Part shown: piece by piece, positions 24,806-34,441 of the stretch | Position numbering within the stretch: the stretch's first letter is position 1 | Layout of the letters: every line of letters starts with the position of its first letter | Source: Hymenobacter piscis | GTDB taxonomy: Bacteria > Bacteroidota > Bacteroidia > Cytophagales > Hymenobacteraceae | Direction of reading: 5' to 3' | Assembly: GCF_018760735.1 (NCBI RefSeq) | Contig: NZ_JAHHZN010000024.1 | Location: 1 to 61,062, forward strand | DNA: 61,062 bases | The notes under the pieces: generated by a model | Told to the model about the DNA's origin: nothing | The model's input: the letters and a program-made list of their open reading frames with translations, nothing else | Databases searched by the model: none | Made by a program: the position numbers and the translations under genes

Positions 24806-25204
24806 TTAGTCCTGGGCCGGCTTGGCGGGGCCGCTGGGCGCGTCTTCCCCGAACTTCTGCTCCTGACTGCGGATGGCGTTGCCCATCTCGTAGCTGCCCT
24901 CCACCCCGAAACCGGGGCCGGCGGCCTGCTCGCCCGCGTCGTGGTGCTCGTTGCCGCCCTGGGGCACGCCCTCGCCCCCGCGGATGGTCAGGTTTTCGAG
25001 CTGGTCCTTCTGGTCGGCGCGCTGGGTGAAGCCCCCGGCGCCCGTGTTACGCTGGGCCGAGGGGTCGGAAGCGTCCTTGCCGTTGCTCATGCTTTCCTTG
25101 AACTCCTGCTCTTTTTTGAGCTGCTCGTTATCGGGAACAGCGTTCTGGGTATCGTTGACGATTTCCTTGTTGGTGTTGAGGTCGTTGCGGTTATCGGTGG
25201 CCAT
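24806..25204 (-). CDS. Hypothetical hydrophilic protein, probably disordered
   Basis: A 132-residue protein without hydrophobic segments. It is rich in Asn, Asp, Gln, Glu and Gly (TDNRNDLNTNKEIVNDTQN) with no Cys, which suggests intrinsic disorder, as in stress or desiccation proteins; that is inference. No family recognised. The ATG at 25202-25204 is clear, and a strong terminator follows within 20 bp, so it is a genuine monocistronic gene. Confidence 0.75.
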   Translation of the reverse strand: MATDNRNDLNTNKEIVNDTQNAVPDNEQLKKEQEFKESMSNGKDASDPSAQRNTGAGGFTQRADQKDQLENLTIRGGEGVPQGGNEHHDAGEQAAGPGFGVEGSYEMGNAIRSQEQKFGEDAPSGPAKPAQD

Positions 25205-25416
25205 GAGAAATGCGGGTTGCGTGGACGGGTTGAGTGGAAAGGGTTTACTTTGTTACTACGCACCGGACCCGGCCGGGGTTAAGCCCCCTGGTTCGGCCGG
25301 CGCCGCGGCCCCACCCGCCGTCCCCTTAAAACCGCCGCCCGGCCGTACGCAGTGGCCGGGGCGGACGTCTGCCCGACCGGGTGGCGTTTGTTTCCTCCCG
25401 TTTTTCTTTGTTGCGT

Positions 25417-26742
25417 ATGCACCTGGTTATCATCGGCAACGGCATTACCGGCGTCACGTGCGCCCTCACGGTCCGCCGCCTGCAACCTGCGGCCCGCATC
25501 ACGCTGGTATCGGCCGAAAGCGCCCACCACTTTTCCCGCCCGGCCCTGATGTACGTGTACCTGGGCCATCTGCGCTACCAGGACATTAAGCCCTACGAGG
25601 ACTGGTTCTGGCAGGAAAACCGCCTGGAGTTGGTCCAGGCCGCCGCCACCGGCCTCGATGCCGCCCGCCAAACCGTGCAGCTGAGCACCGGCGCCGTGCT
25701 GGCCTACGATAAGCTGCTGCTGGCCACCGGCTCGGTGGGCCGGCGCGGCACCTGGCCGGGCCACGACCTGGCCGGGGTGCAGACCTTCGTGACCCTGCCC
25801 GACCTGGAGCAGATGACCCGCGACACCCACGGCATCCGGCAGGCCGTGGTGGTGGGCGGCGGCCTGATTGGCGTGGAGCTGGCCGAAATGCTGGCTGCCA
25901 AGGGCGTGGCCGTGACCATGCTGGTGCGCGATGACCGGTACTGGGGCTCGGTACTCCCGCCCGAGGAAGCCGCCCTGATCCAGCGCCAGCTCGATGACCA
26001 CCACATCACGGTGCGCTACCGTACCGAGCTCCAGGCCCTGCTGCCCGACGCGCACGGCCGCGTGCGGGCCGTGCAGACTACGGCCGGCGAAGAGCTGCCC
26101 GCCCAGTGGGTGGGCCTGGCCGTGGGCGTGGTGCCCAACCTCGCGCTGGCCCGGGCCGGCGGCCTGGAAACCGACCAGGGCATTCTGGTGGATGAGCTGC
26201 TGCAAACCAGCCAGCCCCATGTGTACGCGGCCGGCGACTGCGCCCAGCAACGCGCCCCCGGCCCCGGCGAAGTGGCCGTGGAGCAGCTCTGGTACACCGG
26301 CCGCCACCAGGGCGAAACCGTGGGCCATACCCTGGCGGGACAGCCCCGCCCCTACCGCCGCGGCCTCTGGTTCAACTCGGCCAAGTTCTTCGACCTCGAG
26401 TACCAGACCTACGGCCGGGTACCCGCCCGCCCCGATGCCCGGGAGCACAGCTTCTGCTGGCAGCACCCCAACGGCCGCCACCTGCTGCGCCTGAACTTCC
26501 GCCGCGATTCGCTGGCCGTAACGGGCCTCAACGTGCTGGGCCTGCGCCACCGCCACGACACCTGGCACCAGTGGCTGCAGGCCGGCACGCCCGCCCCGCA
26601 GGTGCTGGCCAACCTGGGCGCCGCCAACTTCGACCCCGAGTTTTTCCGCCAGCACGAGGCCGACATCGTGCGCCAGTTCAACGCCCAGTTCCCTGAGCAC
26701 GCCGTGCCCCGGCCGCGTCGCCGGGGCCTGTTCCGCGTATAG
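25417..26742 (+). CDS. NAD(P)/FAD-dependent oxidoreductase (NirB-N/rubredoxin-reductase-like)
   Basis: A 441-residue pyridine nucleotide-disulphide oxidoreductase-type flavoprotein. The FAD-binding GNGITG lies at residues 6-11, the NAD-binding VVVGGGLIGVE near 147, and the second FAD motif VYAAGDCA near 270. The resolving disulphide of true disulphide reductases is absent, so it should pass electrons to another carrier. The 4Fe-4S membrane protein two genes downstream is the obvious candidate. The ATG at 25417 starts the Rossmann strand directly. First gene of a three-gene plus-strand unit. Confidence 0.9.
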   Translation: MHLVIIGNGITGVTCALTVRRLQPAARITLVSAESAHHFSRPALMYVYLGHLRYQDIKPYEDWFWQENRLELVQAAATGLDAARQTVQLSTGAVLAYDKLLLATGSVGRRGTWPGHDLAGVQTFVTLPDLEQMTRDTHGIRQAVVVGGGLIGVELAEMLAAKGVAVTMLVRDDRYWGSVLPPEEAALIQRQLDDHHITVRYRTELQALLPDAHGRVRAVQTTAGEELPAQWVGLAVGVVPNLALARAGGLETDQGILVDELLQTSQPHVYAAGDCAQQRAPGPGEVAVEQLWYTGRHQGETVGHTLAGQPRPYRRGLWFNSAKFFDLEYQTYGRVPARPDAREHSFCWQHPNGRHLLRLNFRRDSLAVTGLNVLGLRHRHDTWHQWLQAGTPAPQVLANLGAANFDPEFFRQHEADIVRQFNAQFPEHAVPRPRRRGLFRV

Positions 26743-26789
26743 CCCCCGGCCCTACGGGCTATTCTTCACTCTGCTACCCCTCTTTTCGC

Positions 26790-27020
26790 ATGGATTTCAG
26801 CAAACTCTACCACCCCAGCGCCCTCAACAGCTTCCAGTATATTGCCATCGTGGGCGCCATCATGAGCGGGGCGGCCCAGCTCATCATCGGGTGGCTGGGC
26901 CACGCCCGCCCCGAGGGCTACCTCTACCTCTACCTGTGCTGGCTGGGCCTGTACGTGTTCGGCTCCCTGCTCAACCTGTTCGGCAAACCCTCCGACGGCC
27001 ACCACCATCACCATCACTAG
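26790..27020 (+). CDS. Small two-helix membrane protein with a natural His6 C-terminus
   Basis: A 76-residue protein with two hydrophobic helices (about residues 17-34 and 45-64) joined by a short loop, ending in KPSDGHHHHHH before the stop. It sits 47 bp after the flavoprotein gene and before the polyferredoxin gene, so it probably belongs to the same complex. Six terminal histidines could bind Ni, Zn, Cu or haem at the membrane face. The family was not recognised. Confidence 0.8.
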   Translation: MDFSKLYHPSALNSFQYIAIVGAIMSGAAQLIIGWLGHARPEGYLYLYLCWLGLYVFGSLLNLFGKPSDGHHHHHH

Positions 27021-27207
27021 GGATTAGGGATTAGGGATTAGGGAAAGAAACGTCATTCCGGGCAGCGCGAGGAATCCCGCGGGCTGCTGTTGCCGAAGCA
27101 CTCCTCCCCCAAACCACCGTTCCTGCGTCAGCCCGCGCGATTCCTCGGCTGCGCTCGGAATGACGTTCTGTCCTTCATTCTTCATCCCTAATCCGAAATC
27201 CCTAAGA
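27021..27207. repeat. Nested palindromic element: AGGGATT arms around a family-3 core
   Basis: Three GGATTAGGGATTA-type units follow the stop codon, then CGTCATTCCGGGCAGCGCGA ... and its complement ...GCTGCGCTCGGAATGACG, then inverted units CCCTAATCCGAAATCCC. It separates the small membrane protein gene from the polyferredoxin gene within one likely operon. Confidence 0.88.
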
Positions 27208-27228
27208 CCTCCCACCTAAGTCCTGACC

Positions 27229-28653
27229 ATGTCTGTTCTAGCTTCTGTCCCGCTTACTGCCGAGCCGCCGGTTCCCGAAGTGGCTCCTACCGAAAAGCTG
27301 CTGCTGGCCGTGGTGGGCCTGGGGTTGCTGCTGCTGCTGCCCGTGGCCTTCGATGCCGATGCCGAGCGGGCCCGCTGGTGCTTTTTCGGGGCCCTGGGCC
27401 TGCTGAGCGCGGGCACTCTGGGCTGGTCGTGGTGGAAGTACGGACGCGGGCCGGCCGGCGTGCACCACCACAACCTGTGGCTGCGGGCCAGCACCGCCCG
27501 CGGGGCCGTGGCCTGGCTCACGGGCATCGTGCTCACGGGCTTCTACGTCATCCTCTACTGGTTCAGCGCCGACAACGGCCAGGGCAACTTCGGGCCTCTG
27601 AACCAGCTCGTCCACGCCCTCGACCCCGCCAGCCAGCTGCTGCGCCACCGGCCCTCCGACCAGTGGTTTCTCTACGGCACGTTTTACACGCTGGCCATTC
27701 TGGTGATGGGGGCCCGGGCCCTCTGGAAGTACCGCCACTCGCCCTACCAGCGCCTCCGCACGGTGTCGGTGATGTTCTTTCAGCTGGGGTTTGCCTTTCT
27801 GCTGCCGGGGCTGCTGCTGGCGTTTCAGCGGCCCGAGTTCTACTTCAGCTACTTCTGGCCCCTCAAGTACGACTACCTGTTTCCGGGCACGGTAAGCTAT
27901 CTGCTCCGCGACGGCGGGCCGGCCCTGGGCGTGTTCCTGGTGTTCTGGACGGCCGTTATTTCCTTCGTGGGCGTGCCCGTGCTCACGTATTTCTTCGGCA
28001 AGCGCTGGTACTGCTCCTGGGTGTGCGGCTGCGGGGGCCTGGCCGAAACCGCCGGCGACCCCTACCGCCACCTCTCCGACAAAAGCCGAGCGGCCTGGCG
28101 CTGGGAGGTTCGCCTGATTTACCCCATTCTGGGCTTTATCGTGCTGCTGACGGCCCTGCTGTGGCTGGGCGCGGCGGGCATGCTGCCGGGCTGGTTTACC
28201 ACCCCGCAGCAGTCGGGCCTGCCGCTGGTGGGCGGACTGAGCCCGGTGGATGGGTTGAGCAAGGTGTACGGTTTTGCCATTGGCGCCATGTTTTCGGGCG
28301 TTATCGGGGTGGGCTTCTACCCGCTGATGGGCACCCGCGTGTGGTGCCGGTTCGGCTGCCCGATGGCGGCTTACCTGGGTCTGCTTCAGAAGCACTTTTC
28401 GCGCTTTCGCATCACCACCAACGGGGCCCAGTGCATCTCGTGCGGCAACTGCTCCAACGTCTGCGAAATGGGCATCGATGTGCAGCAGTACGCCCAGCGC
28501 GGCGAGCCCATCATCCGGGCCTCCTGCGTGGGCTGCGGCATGTGCTCCACGGCCTGCCCCCGCGGCGTGCTCAACCTCGAAAACGGCCCCCGCGAAGGTC
28601 GCTACCAGGGCTCCCAGCTCATCTCGGCCGATTCGTTGCGGATGCTGAGCTAA
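27229..28653 (+). CDS. Membrane polyferredoxin (NapH/CcoG-like 4Fe-4S protein)
   Basis: A 474-residue membrane protein with about six helices. Membrane-proximal Cys motifs WYCSWVCGCGG (about residue 265) and WCRFGCPM (about 375) are typical of NapH-like proteins. Two C-terminal ferredoxin clusters follow: CISCGNCSNVCEMGID and CVGCGMCSTACPRG. It should carry electrons between the membrane and soluble partners, with the FAD enzyme upstream as likely donor. The acceptor is unknown; no nitrate, nitrite or sulphate reductase is encoded in the window. Confidence 0.92.
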   Translation: MSVLASVPLTAEPPVPEVAPTEKLLLAVVGLGLLLLLPVAFDADAERARWCFFGALGLLSAGTLGWSWWKYGRGPAGVHHHNLWLRASTARGAVAWLTGIVLTGFYVILYWFSADNGQGNFGPLNQLVHALDPASQLLRHRPSDQWFLYGTFYTLAILVMGARALWKYRHSPYQRLRTVSVMFFQLGFAFLLPGLLLAFQRPEFYFSYFWPLKYDYLFPGTVSYLLRDGGPALGVFLVFWTAVISFVGVPVLTYFFGKRWYCSWVCGCGGLAETAGDPYRHLSDKSRAAWRWEVRLIYPILGFIVLLTALLWLGAAGMLPGWFTTPQQSGLPLVGGLSPVDGLSKVYGFAIGAMFSGVIGVGFYPLMGTRVWCRFGCPMAAYLGLLQKHFSRFRITTNGAQCISCGNCSNVCEMGIDVQQYAQRGEPIIRASCVGCGMCSTACPRGVLNLENGPREGRYQGSQLISADSLRMLS

Positions 28654-28685
28654 GTATCACCCCGACCTAATGATGATAAGCCCGA

Positions 28686-29649
28686 ATGGTTCAGCAACGA
28701 CACCTTGGTAACTGTGGCACCTGCAACGGGCTGGCACATCGGATTCCGGTGCGCATGGGGTGCTACGTGGTGAACCCCATGCGGAAGCAGCTTATCGCAC
28801 GAACTTCAGCAGCCCTAGCTGAGGCGCAACGGAACCACTACCCCGTGCGGCTGCTCTGCCAACTGGTGGAAGTGCCGGCCAGCGGCTACTACGCGTGGCA
28901 ATAAGCGCAACATCGAAAGGTAGCGCAGCGGGAGCCAGCTTGGTAAACGGTTCTGCTCAAGATATTTTTGGGGGAGGCATAAACGCTGCTATGGGACGAG
29001 GCGGCGGCGCATGCGCCGCAACTCATGGCCTTCACTTCGCGCACCACGGATTCGACCCACGGGCTGCGCTGAGCGCCGAACCACCTGCTTGAACAGCCCA
29101 AGCTGGCCTAAGCCAACCGGGTCTGGGTCAGCGACATCACGTATCTGCCGCTGGCAAATGGCAACTGGGCCTATCTGTGCGCTTTTCAGGACATGGCCAG
29201 CAAGCAAGTGGGGAGCTGGCAAGCGGGGCCACCATGCCCGAGGAGCTAGTGACCAGGGCCTTGCAGTGCGCTTTTGGGTCGCAGCCGCCTACCTCGGGCC
29301 TCGTCGTCCACTCCGAACGGGGCGGGCAGTACTGCGGCAACGCCTACCGCAAGCTGCTGCATGAGCACCAAGCGGTGCGCTCACAGAGCCGCCGGGGCAA
29401 CTGTTACGATAATGCGCAGGCTGAACCGCATAAAGGTTTTTGTGTCTGGGGTCGCGCCTCAAAACGGAGGTGCTAGAAGTCCGCGAGTGGCCCGTTTTTG
29501 CCAACCTAGCCGAGGTTCAGCGCAGCGTCGCCGAGTATTTTGACTACTACAATCACGAGCGTCTGCATTCTAGCATCGACTACCAGACACCGTATCACAA
29601 CATTCACCAACAGCTTCTTCAATTTAGCACCCTGAACTGTCCGGCGTAA
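28686..29649 (+). mobile_element. Decayed IS3-family element (OrfB transposase remnant)
   Basis: Fragments of one IS3-family OrfB appear in order but in different frames and with stops between them: YPVRLLCQLVEVPASGYYAWQ-type N-terminus (to 28904), integrase core start NRVWVSDITYLPLANGNWAY (about 29118-29177), VHSERGGQYCGNAYRKLLHE (about 29309-29370), NCYDNAQAE (about 29400), and the C-terminus RLKTEVLEVREWPVFA ... YFDYYNHERLHSSIDYQTPYH (to 29649). Several frameshifts, stops and at least one deletion show it is inactive. The orfA part and clear terminal inverted repeats were not identified. It marks the edge of an AT-richer stretch. Confidence 0.88.
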
Positions 29650-30015
29650 CTGGACCACCTCAGTCCACCAGAATGCACTTTTTCAGTCATGAGCAGCGGA
29701 AGTCAGGACTTCTCGCTGTCCGTTTCAGCTAGACTACCTCACACACCAGCCAGGCCGCATCTATGAGAAGCGCCTGTGCCCCCAACCGCACTACAACCTA
29801 CAGAGTATAGGCAGCCGGCAATTGGTCGGTGCGAGTATCAGCCCGAAGATACCGACTTCGTGTTGAGTGAGGGCGATCAGCAACTTATTCAGCACTCCTA
29901 TCCCCACCAAGTGTGGAGGCGGGCCGGTGAGAGGGACGAGCAGGCCAGCATCTGGATCCATATGTTGATTACAGTTAACTACGCTATAAATGCCTCGGCC
30001 CGGACGCAGCAGTTA
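29650..30015. other. Intergenic region, no gene recognised
   Basis: Sequence between the IS remnant and a convergent secreted-protein gene. Short frames here show no family features or plausible starts. It may contain the right flank of the IS element (TGTCCGGCGTAACTGGACCA near 29639). Confidence 0.5.
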
Positions 30016-30927
30016 TTATTCCACCGTATTTTTCACCGTAATGCGGGAAGAGGTGCTGTTAATAACATTTTGTCCCAGCGCCGAAACAGTGGAATTCGCT
30101 TGCTTCGTTAGATTAAGTTCCTCTATAAATCCACTATCCTGTCTCACTCTGGCCTCGCCTTCGTATCTGGTATCGCCATTGCTGGTAGCCGTTACGCTTC
30201 CGTTCCGATTGGTTTGCGGCGTGGAGCCAGCCCCAACCTGCCGGTGGTTTATTATCTGCACTGTGAGTGTCTCTCCCTGTTTGCTCAGCACTTTGTAGGT
30301 AGTGAGCCAGATAGTTGAGCCTACCTCCACGCTATCCTTCCACGTACTACCCGGGCTTGCGCTCTTAGCAGGTAAGCGAAGGAAAAAACCCTGGAAGGCT
30401 GGTACCGAAACCAGATTAGGAATATTCTGACTCCATAAGTTATCAAACTTGGGATCTGTATCCTTTTGGCTCACGGCCCCGGTTGCCGGTTGATAAACTG
30501 CCTTAAACGTTTTGCGCACGTACGGATCGTACCGTTGGCCGAGCGCGGCGGCCACTTGATCCTGCTCAAACGTGTTATCGGAGTCGTACACACTCTTTCC
30601 CAGCACGGAAACAACGGTCATCTGCACTTGCTGCACAATTCGCTCCAGTGACAATTCCCCACCACTGCCCGTTTTCTTGACCTGCAACCGGCGGGAAATC
30701 AACTGGTCACTGGGTCCGGCCACCGAGATGCCACTGCCGGCCGGGGCCGCCCCGCCGCTTTCCAACTTGGCTAGCTTGATCGTACTGACAACTTTTTTGC
30801 CCGCCAGGTAAGCTGGGTCAAACCCTTGGGGTGGTACTGGCAAGGGAACGGCAGGCGTTGTGGCCCGGGCTGCAACCAGACCAACGCACAACAGCATGCA
30901 GGTCCATAAAGTATGCTTCGTTTTCAT
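30016..30927 (-). CDS. Secreted protein, DUF6263-like
   Basis: A 303-residue protein with signal peptide (MKTKHTLWTCMLLCVGLVAA), cleaved near residue 22. The rest is beta-rich; the segment FFLRLPAKSASPGSTWKDSVEV followed by strands and a late RYEGEARVRQDSGFIEELN resembles DUF6263-type proteins, whose role is unknown. The match is weak. The ATG at 30925-30927 directly precedes the signal peptide; the 17 extra in-frame residues upstream are rejected. Confidence 0.7.
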   Translation of the reverse strand: MKTKHTLWTCMLLCVGLVAARATTPAVPLPVPPQGFDPAYLAGKKVVSTIKLAKLESGGAAPAGSGISVAGPSDQLISRRLQVKKTGSGGELSLERIVQQVQMTVVSVLGKSVYDSDNTFEQDQVAAALGQRYDPYVRKTFKAVYQPATGAVSQKDTDPKFDNLWSQNIPNLVSVPAFQGFFLRLPAKSASPGSTWKDSVEVGSTIWLTTYKVLSKQGETLTVQIINHRQVGAGSTPQTNRNGSVTATSNGDTRYEGEARVRQDSGFIEELNLTKQANSTVSALGQNVINSTSSRITVKNTVE

Positions 30928-31130
30928 AGCGATGAGATGAGGAACAAGGAAGGAATCCAGAACAAGTTCAGTTGACAATTAGGGGGAATCAGATGGCAGA
31001 AACAAGCTTATTAAATATATTTATAAAATATACACTTAGTATTTCTTTCTATGATTTTCCGCTCTATCATTGCCCAGACTCACCGTCTAAAATCCACATT
31101 TTCAACCACTCAAAACAAACTTCAAATATT

Positions 31131-31387
31131 ATGAAAAGCTATTCTTATCCCTTGCCGTATTGTTCGCCGCCTCTTCGGCCACCTTCGCCGCCCCAGTAGC
31201 AACTGTAGCACCGGCCAGCACAGTTGCAACGGCTCCTACCAAGAAAACCATCACCGTGGCTTCCCAGCAGGAAGCAGATGCTCTCATCAGCACCCTGACG
31301 GCCAACCAGTCAAATTACTCTATTAAAACTGTCATCGTCATCATCTTTGATGATGGTACGGTTGTCATCATTATCATCCAGAACTAA
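31131..31387 (+). CDS. Small secreted protein with a frameshifted signal peptide
   Basis: From 31133 the frame reads EKLFLSLAVLFAASSATFA, an almost perfect signal peptide, then a Thr/Val/Ala-rich mature part ending in FDDGTVVIIIIQN. But the only ATG (31131) is out of frame by one base: ATGAAAAGCTA. One more A in the AAAA run would give MKKLFLSLAVLFAASSATFA. Without it the only in-frame starts are internal, such as TTG 31160, leaving a truncated signal. Either a recent mutation, homopolymer slippage, or a sequencing error. Function unknown. Confidence 0.6.
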
Positions 31388-31611
31388 GCCTTGGTGGTAT
31401 TCTGCGTTTGGTGAGTCTGTTTGCTAACTAGAACCCTAATCGCTTTTCCAAATAGTCTCTACCACTGAGAGGCCGGGAGGAGGTTAGGGTACTTTTAGCT
31501 TTTTTCGTTGACCAAAGAACAACGTCAAGGAGATGCTAATTTGCCCAGCGGCCGGTTGTTATACCAGATATAATGGCAGGGAGCCGACGAGTATGCCGGA
31601 GAATAGCCATT

Positions 31612-34329
31612 ATGCTCAAAACCCTACTTAGCTCACTATTACTATTGCTGATACTGACTTCCGCCCACGGCCAGCAGAAACAGCAGTTACGGCTGTGCCT
31701 GCATTTTGCAGCGGCCGACATAGGGAATATGCCACCCACGAGAAGGGTAACCATAAATTCTGAGTTGCAATTCGTAGCCGTTGGCGACACGTGCCTCTCG
31801 GTTGGGTACCGCCCCGGTCTCCCAACCACGCTCCTGATAGAGGCTGAAGGCTACGCTATGCGCCGGCTGATGGTACTAGCTGACACGCTGCTGAACCGGC
31901 CGCTCCACCTCACGCTGGAGCCGCGCGTGGTGATGCTGGACGAGGTGAAAATTGCCTCCGACCGGGCCGTCCGGCACCGGGGCGACACGCTAATTATCAG
32001 CGTAGATAGTGTGAAGACCCAGCCCCATGCCAGCGCTACGGACTTGCTCAACAACGTGCCGGGCGCATCAGTTGATGCCAACGGCCAGGTCCGGATCATG
32101 GGCAAAACCGTGGATCAGGTGACAGTTGATGGCAAAACGCTGTACGGCGGGAATGCTAAGGCGACCCTGGAGGCTCTCAACGCAGATATGATTAAGGACC
32201 TGGAAGTAATGGCCGCGACCGGGGCAGAGGGGGACCAGAAATCGGCTCTGAATATTCGGTTGAAGGAGGACCGCAAGGCGGGTAGCTACGGCAAAGTGGA
32301 GGGGCTGGCTGGTACATCCGGCACCTACCTGGCCACCGGCCGGGTGAGCCGACTGCGCCCGGGGAGCTTTCTGAGCGCCTTCGTTACCACTAACAACGTG
32401 TACGAGCAGGCCCTCACGAGCGAGGAGCGCAACAACCTCGTGCGGGATGTAGTGTTCAAAGGCATGCAGGGCGTGTATTCCGTCACTGAATCGGCCCTGC
32501 CCCGGCCCACCGCCGTACAGGCCGACCGAACAGTCCAAAACCTGGTGGAGCCGCCCCTCAATGTGGGCGACGTTGTTTCCACGAACGGGGGGCTTAATTT
32601 CAACCGGAGTGGGAAAGCCAGCGAAATATTCGGTTACGTTCTATTTGACCGAACCCGGCAGGAGGCCAACCGTTCCCTGCTGACCACCCGCTTCCTGCCC
32701 CCCCTGGAGCAGACGGAGGTGGGCCGTCTCACCGATGCCCGCCAGCGCAGTAAGCTAACGGCTTACTTTAACGCGAAATGGACGCTTACCCCTCGTCTGA
32801 CACTGGCCGTGGCCAGCACCAATTACCTGTATCATGCCCAAACCATGTTGCGGGCTGATTTTGCTACCCGACTTGAAAGGGCCGATACCCTACTGACCAC
32901 CACGGCACTGCGCCGGCTCAATGATCAGACCGAGCAGCAGCTTTACACCACCCAGCAGGCGGTGGGCGTGTACCGGCACAAGCGCCCGGCCCACGTCAGT
33001 TCCTTGTATGCCCGCTATGGCTACGGCACCAGAAACCTGGATCAGCGCTACGCTAATCACCTGGTTCGGGGAAGTCAGCAGGCCGAATTTCGCAACCGGA
33101 TTGACCGGAGGGCTCCTGAGCAGCGCCTGGAGCTGCAAGCCCTGCACGCGCTGCCCATCAGCCGACGGGTGCTAGCGGAGGCCAAAGGCAGCTGGCTGCG
33201 CGAAGCCTCGCCTGTTGATCAGCAGGGATATCGTTACGACGACCTGGGCCAAGAAATCCGTGAGCCGGGGCTGAGTTTGCCCCATTTTTGGGTGGAAAAT
33301 ACGCAGCAGACTGCCCAAACGGCTCTTTACTATAAGACTCCCCGATTCAGTGCCCTAGGAAGCCTCGCACTCTGGCACTGGCACACGCACCGAGAGCTGG
33401 ATGCCAACCGGCAGTTTAGTCTGAGTCGTACCGCCTGGCTACCCGGGTTGTTTGTGGAATACCGTCCCGATGCCGTAACAAAGCTATCCTTCCGCTACGG
33501 TCAGACCCAGGCCCTACCCACTACCGACCAGCTTTTTCCCCTCCCCGATAGCACTTACCTTCAAACTATACATGTGGGCAATCCGCTACTGACCAGCACA
33601 TTTCGCCACAGCTCAGAACTAAGCCTGAGTACGGATTACCACAGCAACCGCCTCACGCTCACGGGCCGCTATGGCCTCGACGACCAGCCCGTACTGACGA
33701 GTACCCAGGTAAATTCGCTGGGCTTCCTTACCCAGTCCTACCAGCAGTACCGCTCGACAAGTACGATGGGAGTCACTCTGCTCTGGTACCAGTATCATCA
33801 GCTCAAGCCTTACAGTCTGTATGGCCTTGCAACGGCTCAGTGGCTAGACGGATACCTCATCACGCAGGCTACTGTCATTCCACTCCGAACGATGGTAACG
33901 GTACTGGCTTTGGGCACCAAATGGCGCGTAACGCCTACCCTGAGTGCTAAGCTGGATGTTCGCACTACCCTGACCCGCCAACGCACATCCGCCATTTCGG
34001 CTAACGTACTTAATGGGCGCAGCGAACCAACATTACGACTGGAGAAGAAATGGGCTGGCAATTTCTATCTGGAGGGTATATATGCCGGTTTCGTGAATCG
34101 ATACGCCCGGGGCGGCGTCAACGTCAACTCCCTCCTCGACCTGACGGCCAGCAAGTATCTGGGCAGCCACGACCGGGTGAAAGTGGCCATTACTGTCCGT
34201 AACGCTCTAAACGTAAAAAACTTATACACCAATTCCTTTTCCAACTATGTACAGCGGGAGGAGTCTGTTACGCGCCTGCCCCGGTTCCTGATGCTGGGTA
34301 TCAGTGTGTTCCCCGAAAAGTGGCAGTAA
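31612..34329 (+). CDS. Outer membrane beta-barrel protein (TonB-dependent-receptor-like)
   Basis: A 905-residue outer membrane protein with a signal peptide (LLSSLLLLLILTSAHGQ). After a short beta domain comes a plug-like region (ASATDLLNNVPGASVDANGQVRIMGK ... VTVDGKTLYGGN), then a long barrel region with many aromatic-ended strands, ending with a terminal aromatic/Gln segment. This is the layout of the Bacteroidota 'outer membrane beta-barrel' (PF14905-like) group; ligand unknown. The ATG at 31612 was chosen because the frame upstream is Arg-rich. The upstream AT-rich region and lower GC hint at acquisition. Confidence 0.88.
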   Translation: MLKTLLSSLLLLLILTSAHGQQKQQLRLCLHFAAADIGNMPPTRRVTINSELQFVAVGDTCLSVGYRPGLPTTLLIEAEGYAMRRLMVLADTLLNRPLHLTLEPRVVMLDEVKIASDRAVRHRGDTLIISVDSVKTQPHASATDLLNNVPGASVDANGQVRIMGKTVDQVTVDGKTLYGGNAKATLEALNADMIKDLEVMAATGAEGDQKSALNIRLKEDRKAGSYGKVEGLAGTSGTYLATGRVSRLRPGSFLSAFVTTNNVYEQALTSEERNNLVRDVVFKGMQGVYSVTESALPRPTAVQADRTVQNLVEPPLNVGDVVSTNGGLNFNRSGKASEIFGYVLFDRTRQEANRSLLTTRFLPPLEQTEVGRLTDARQRSKLTAYFNAKWTLTPRLTLAVASTNYLYHAQTMLRADFATRLERADTLLTTTALRRLNDQTEQQLYTTQQAVGVYRHKRPAHVSSLYARYGYGTRNLDQRYANHLVRGSQQAEFRNRIDRRAPEQRLELQALHALPISRRVLAEAKGSWLREASPVDQQGYRYDDLGQEIREPGLSLPHFWVENTQQTAQTALYYKTPRFSALGSLALWHWHTHRELDANRQFSLSRTAWLPGLFVEYRPDAVTKLSFRYGQTQALPTTDQLFPLPDSTYLQTIHVGNPLLTSTFRHSSELSLSTDYHSNRLTLTGRYGLDDQPVLTSTQVNSLGFLTQSYQQYRSTSTMGVTLLWYQYHQLKPYSLYGLATAQWLDGYLITQATVIPLRTMVTVLALGTKWRVTPTLSAKLDVRTTLTRQRTSAISANVLNGRSEPTLRLEKKWAGNFYLEGIYAGFVNRYARGGVNVNSLLDLTASKYLGSHDRVKVAITVRNALNVKNLYTNSFSNYVQREESVTRLPRFLMLGISVFPEKWQ

Positions 34330-34441
34330 CAGCGTTTTACCCCTTCCAATACGCCTCAGCAGAAAATAGCTACCGTGGGCCAGTACCAGACCTATCCGTA
34401 AAAAATAGCCGGTAAAGGACCGTACGACTTGGGTGAAGAGG

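Noticed and set aside
28686..29649. Intact IS3 transposase
   Set aside because: The fragments lie in several frames with internal stops and a deletion; it cannot encode an active enzyme.
29776..30111. 111-residue plus-strand frame after the IS remnant
   Set aside because: No signal, domain or plausible start, and it overlaps the 3' end of the secreted-protein gene on the other strand.
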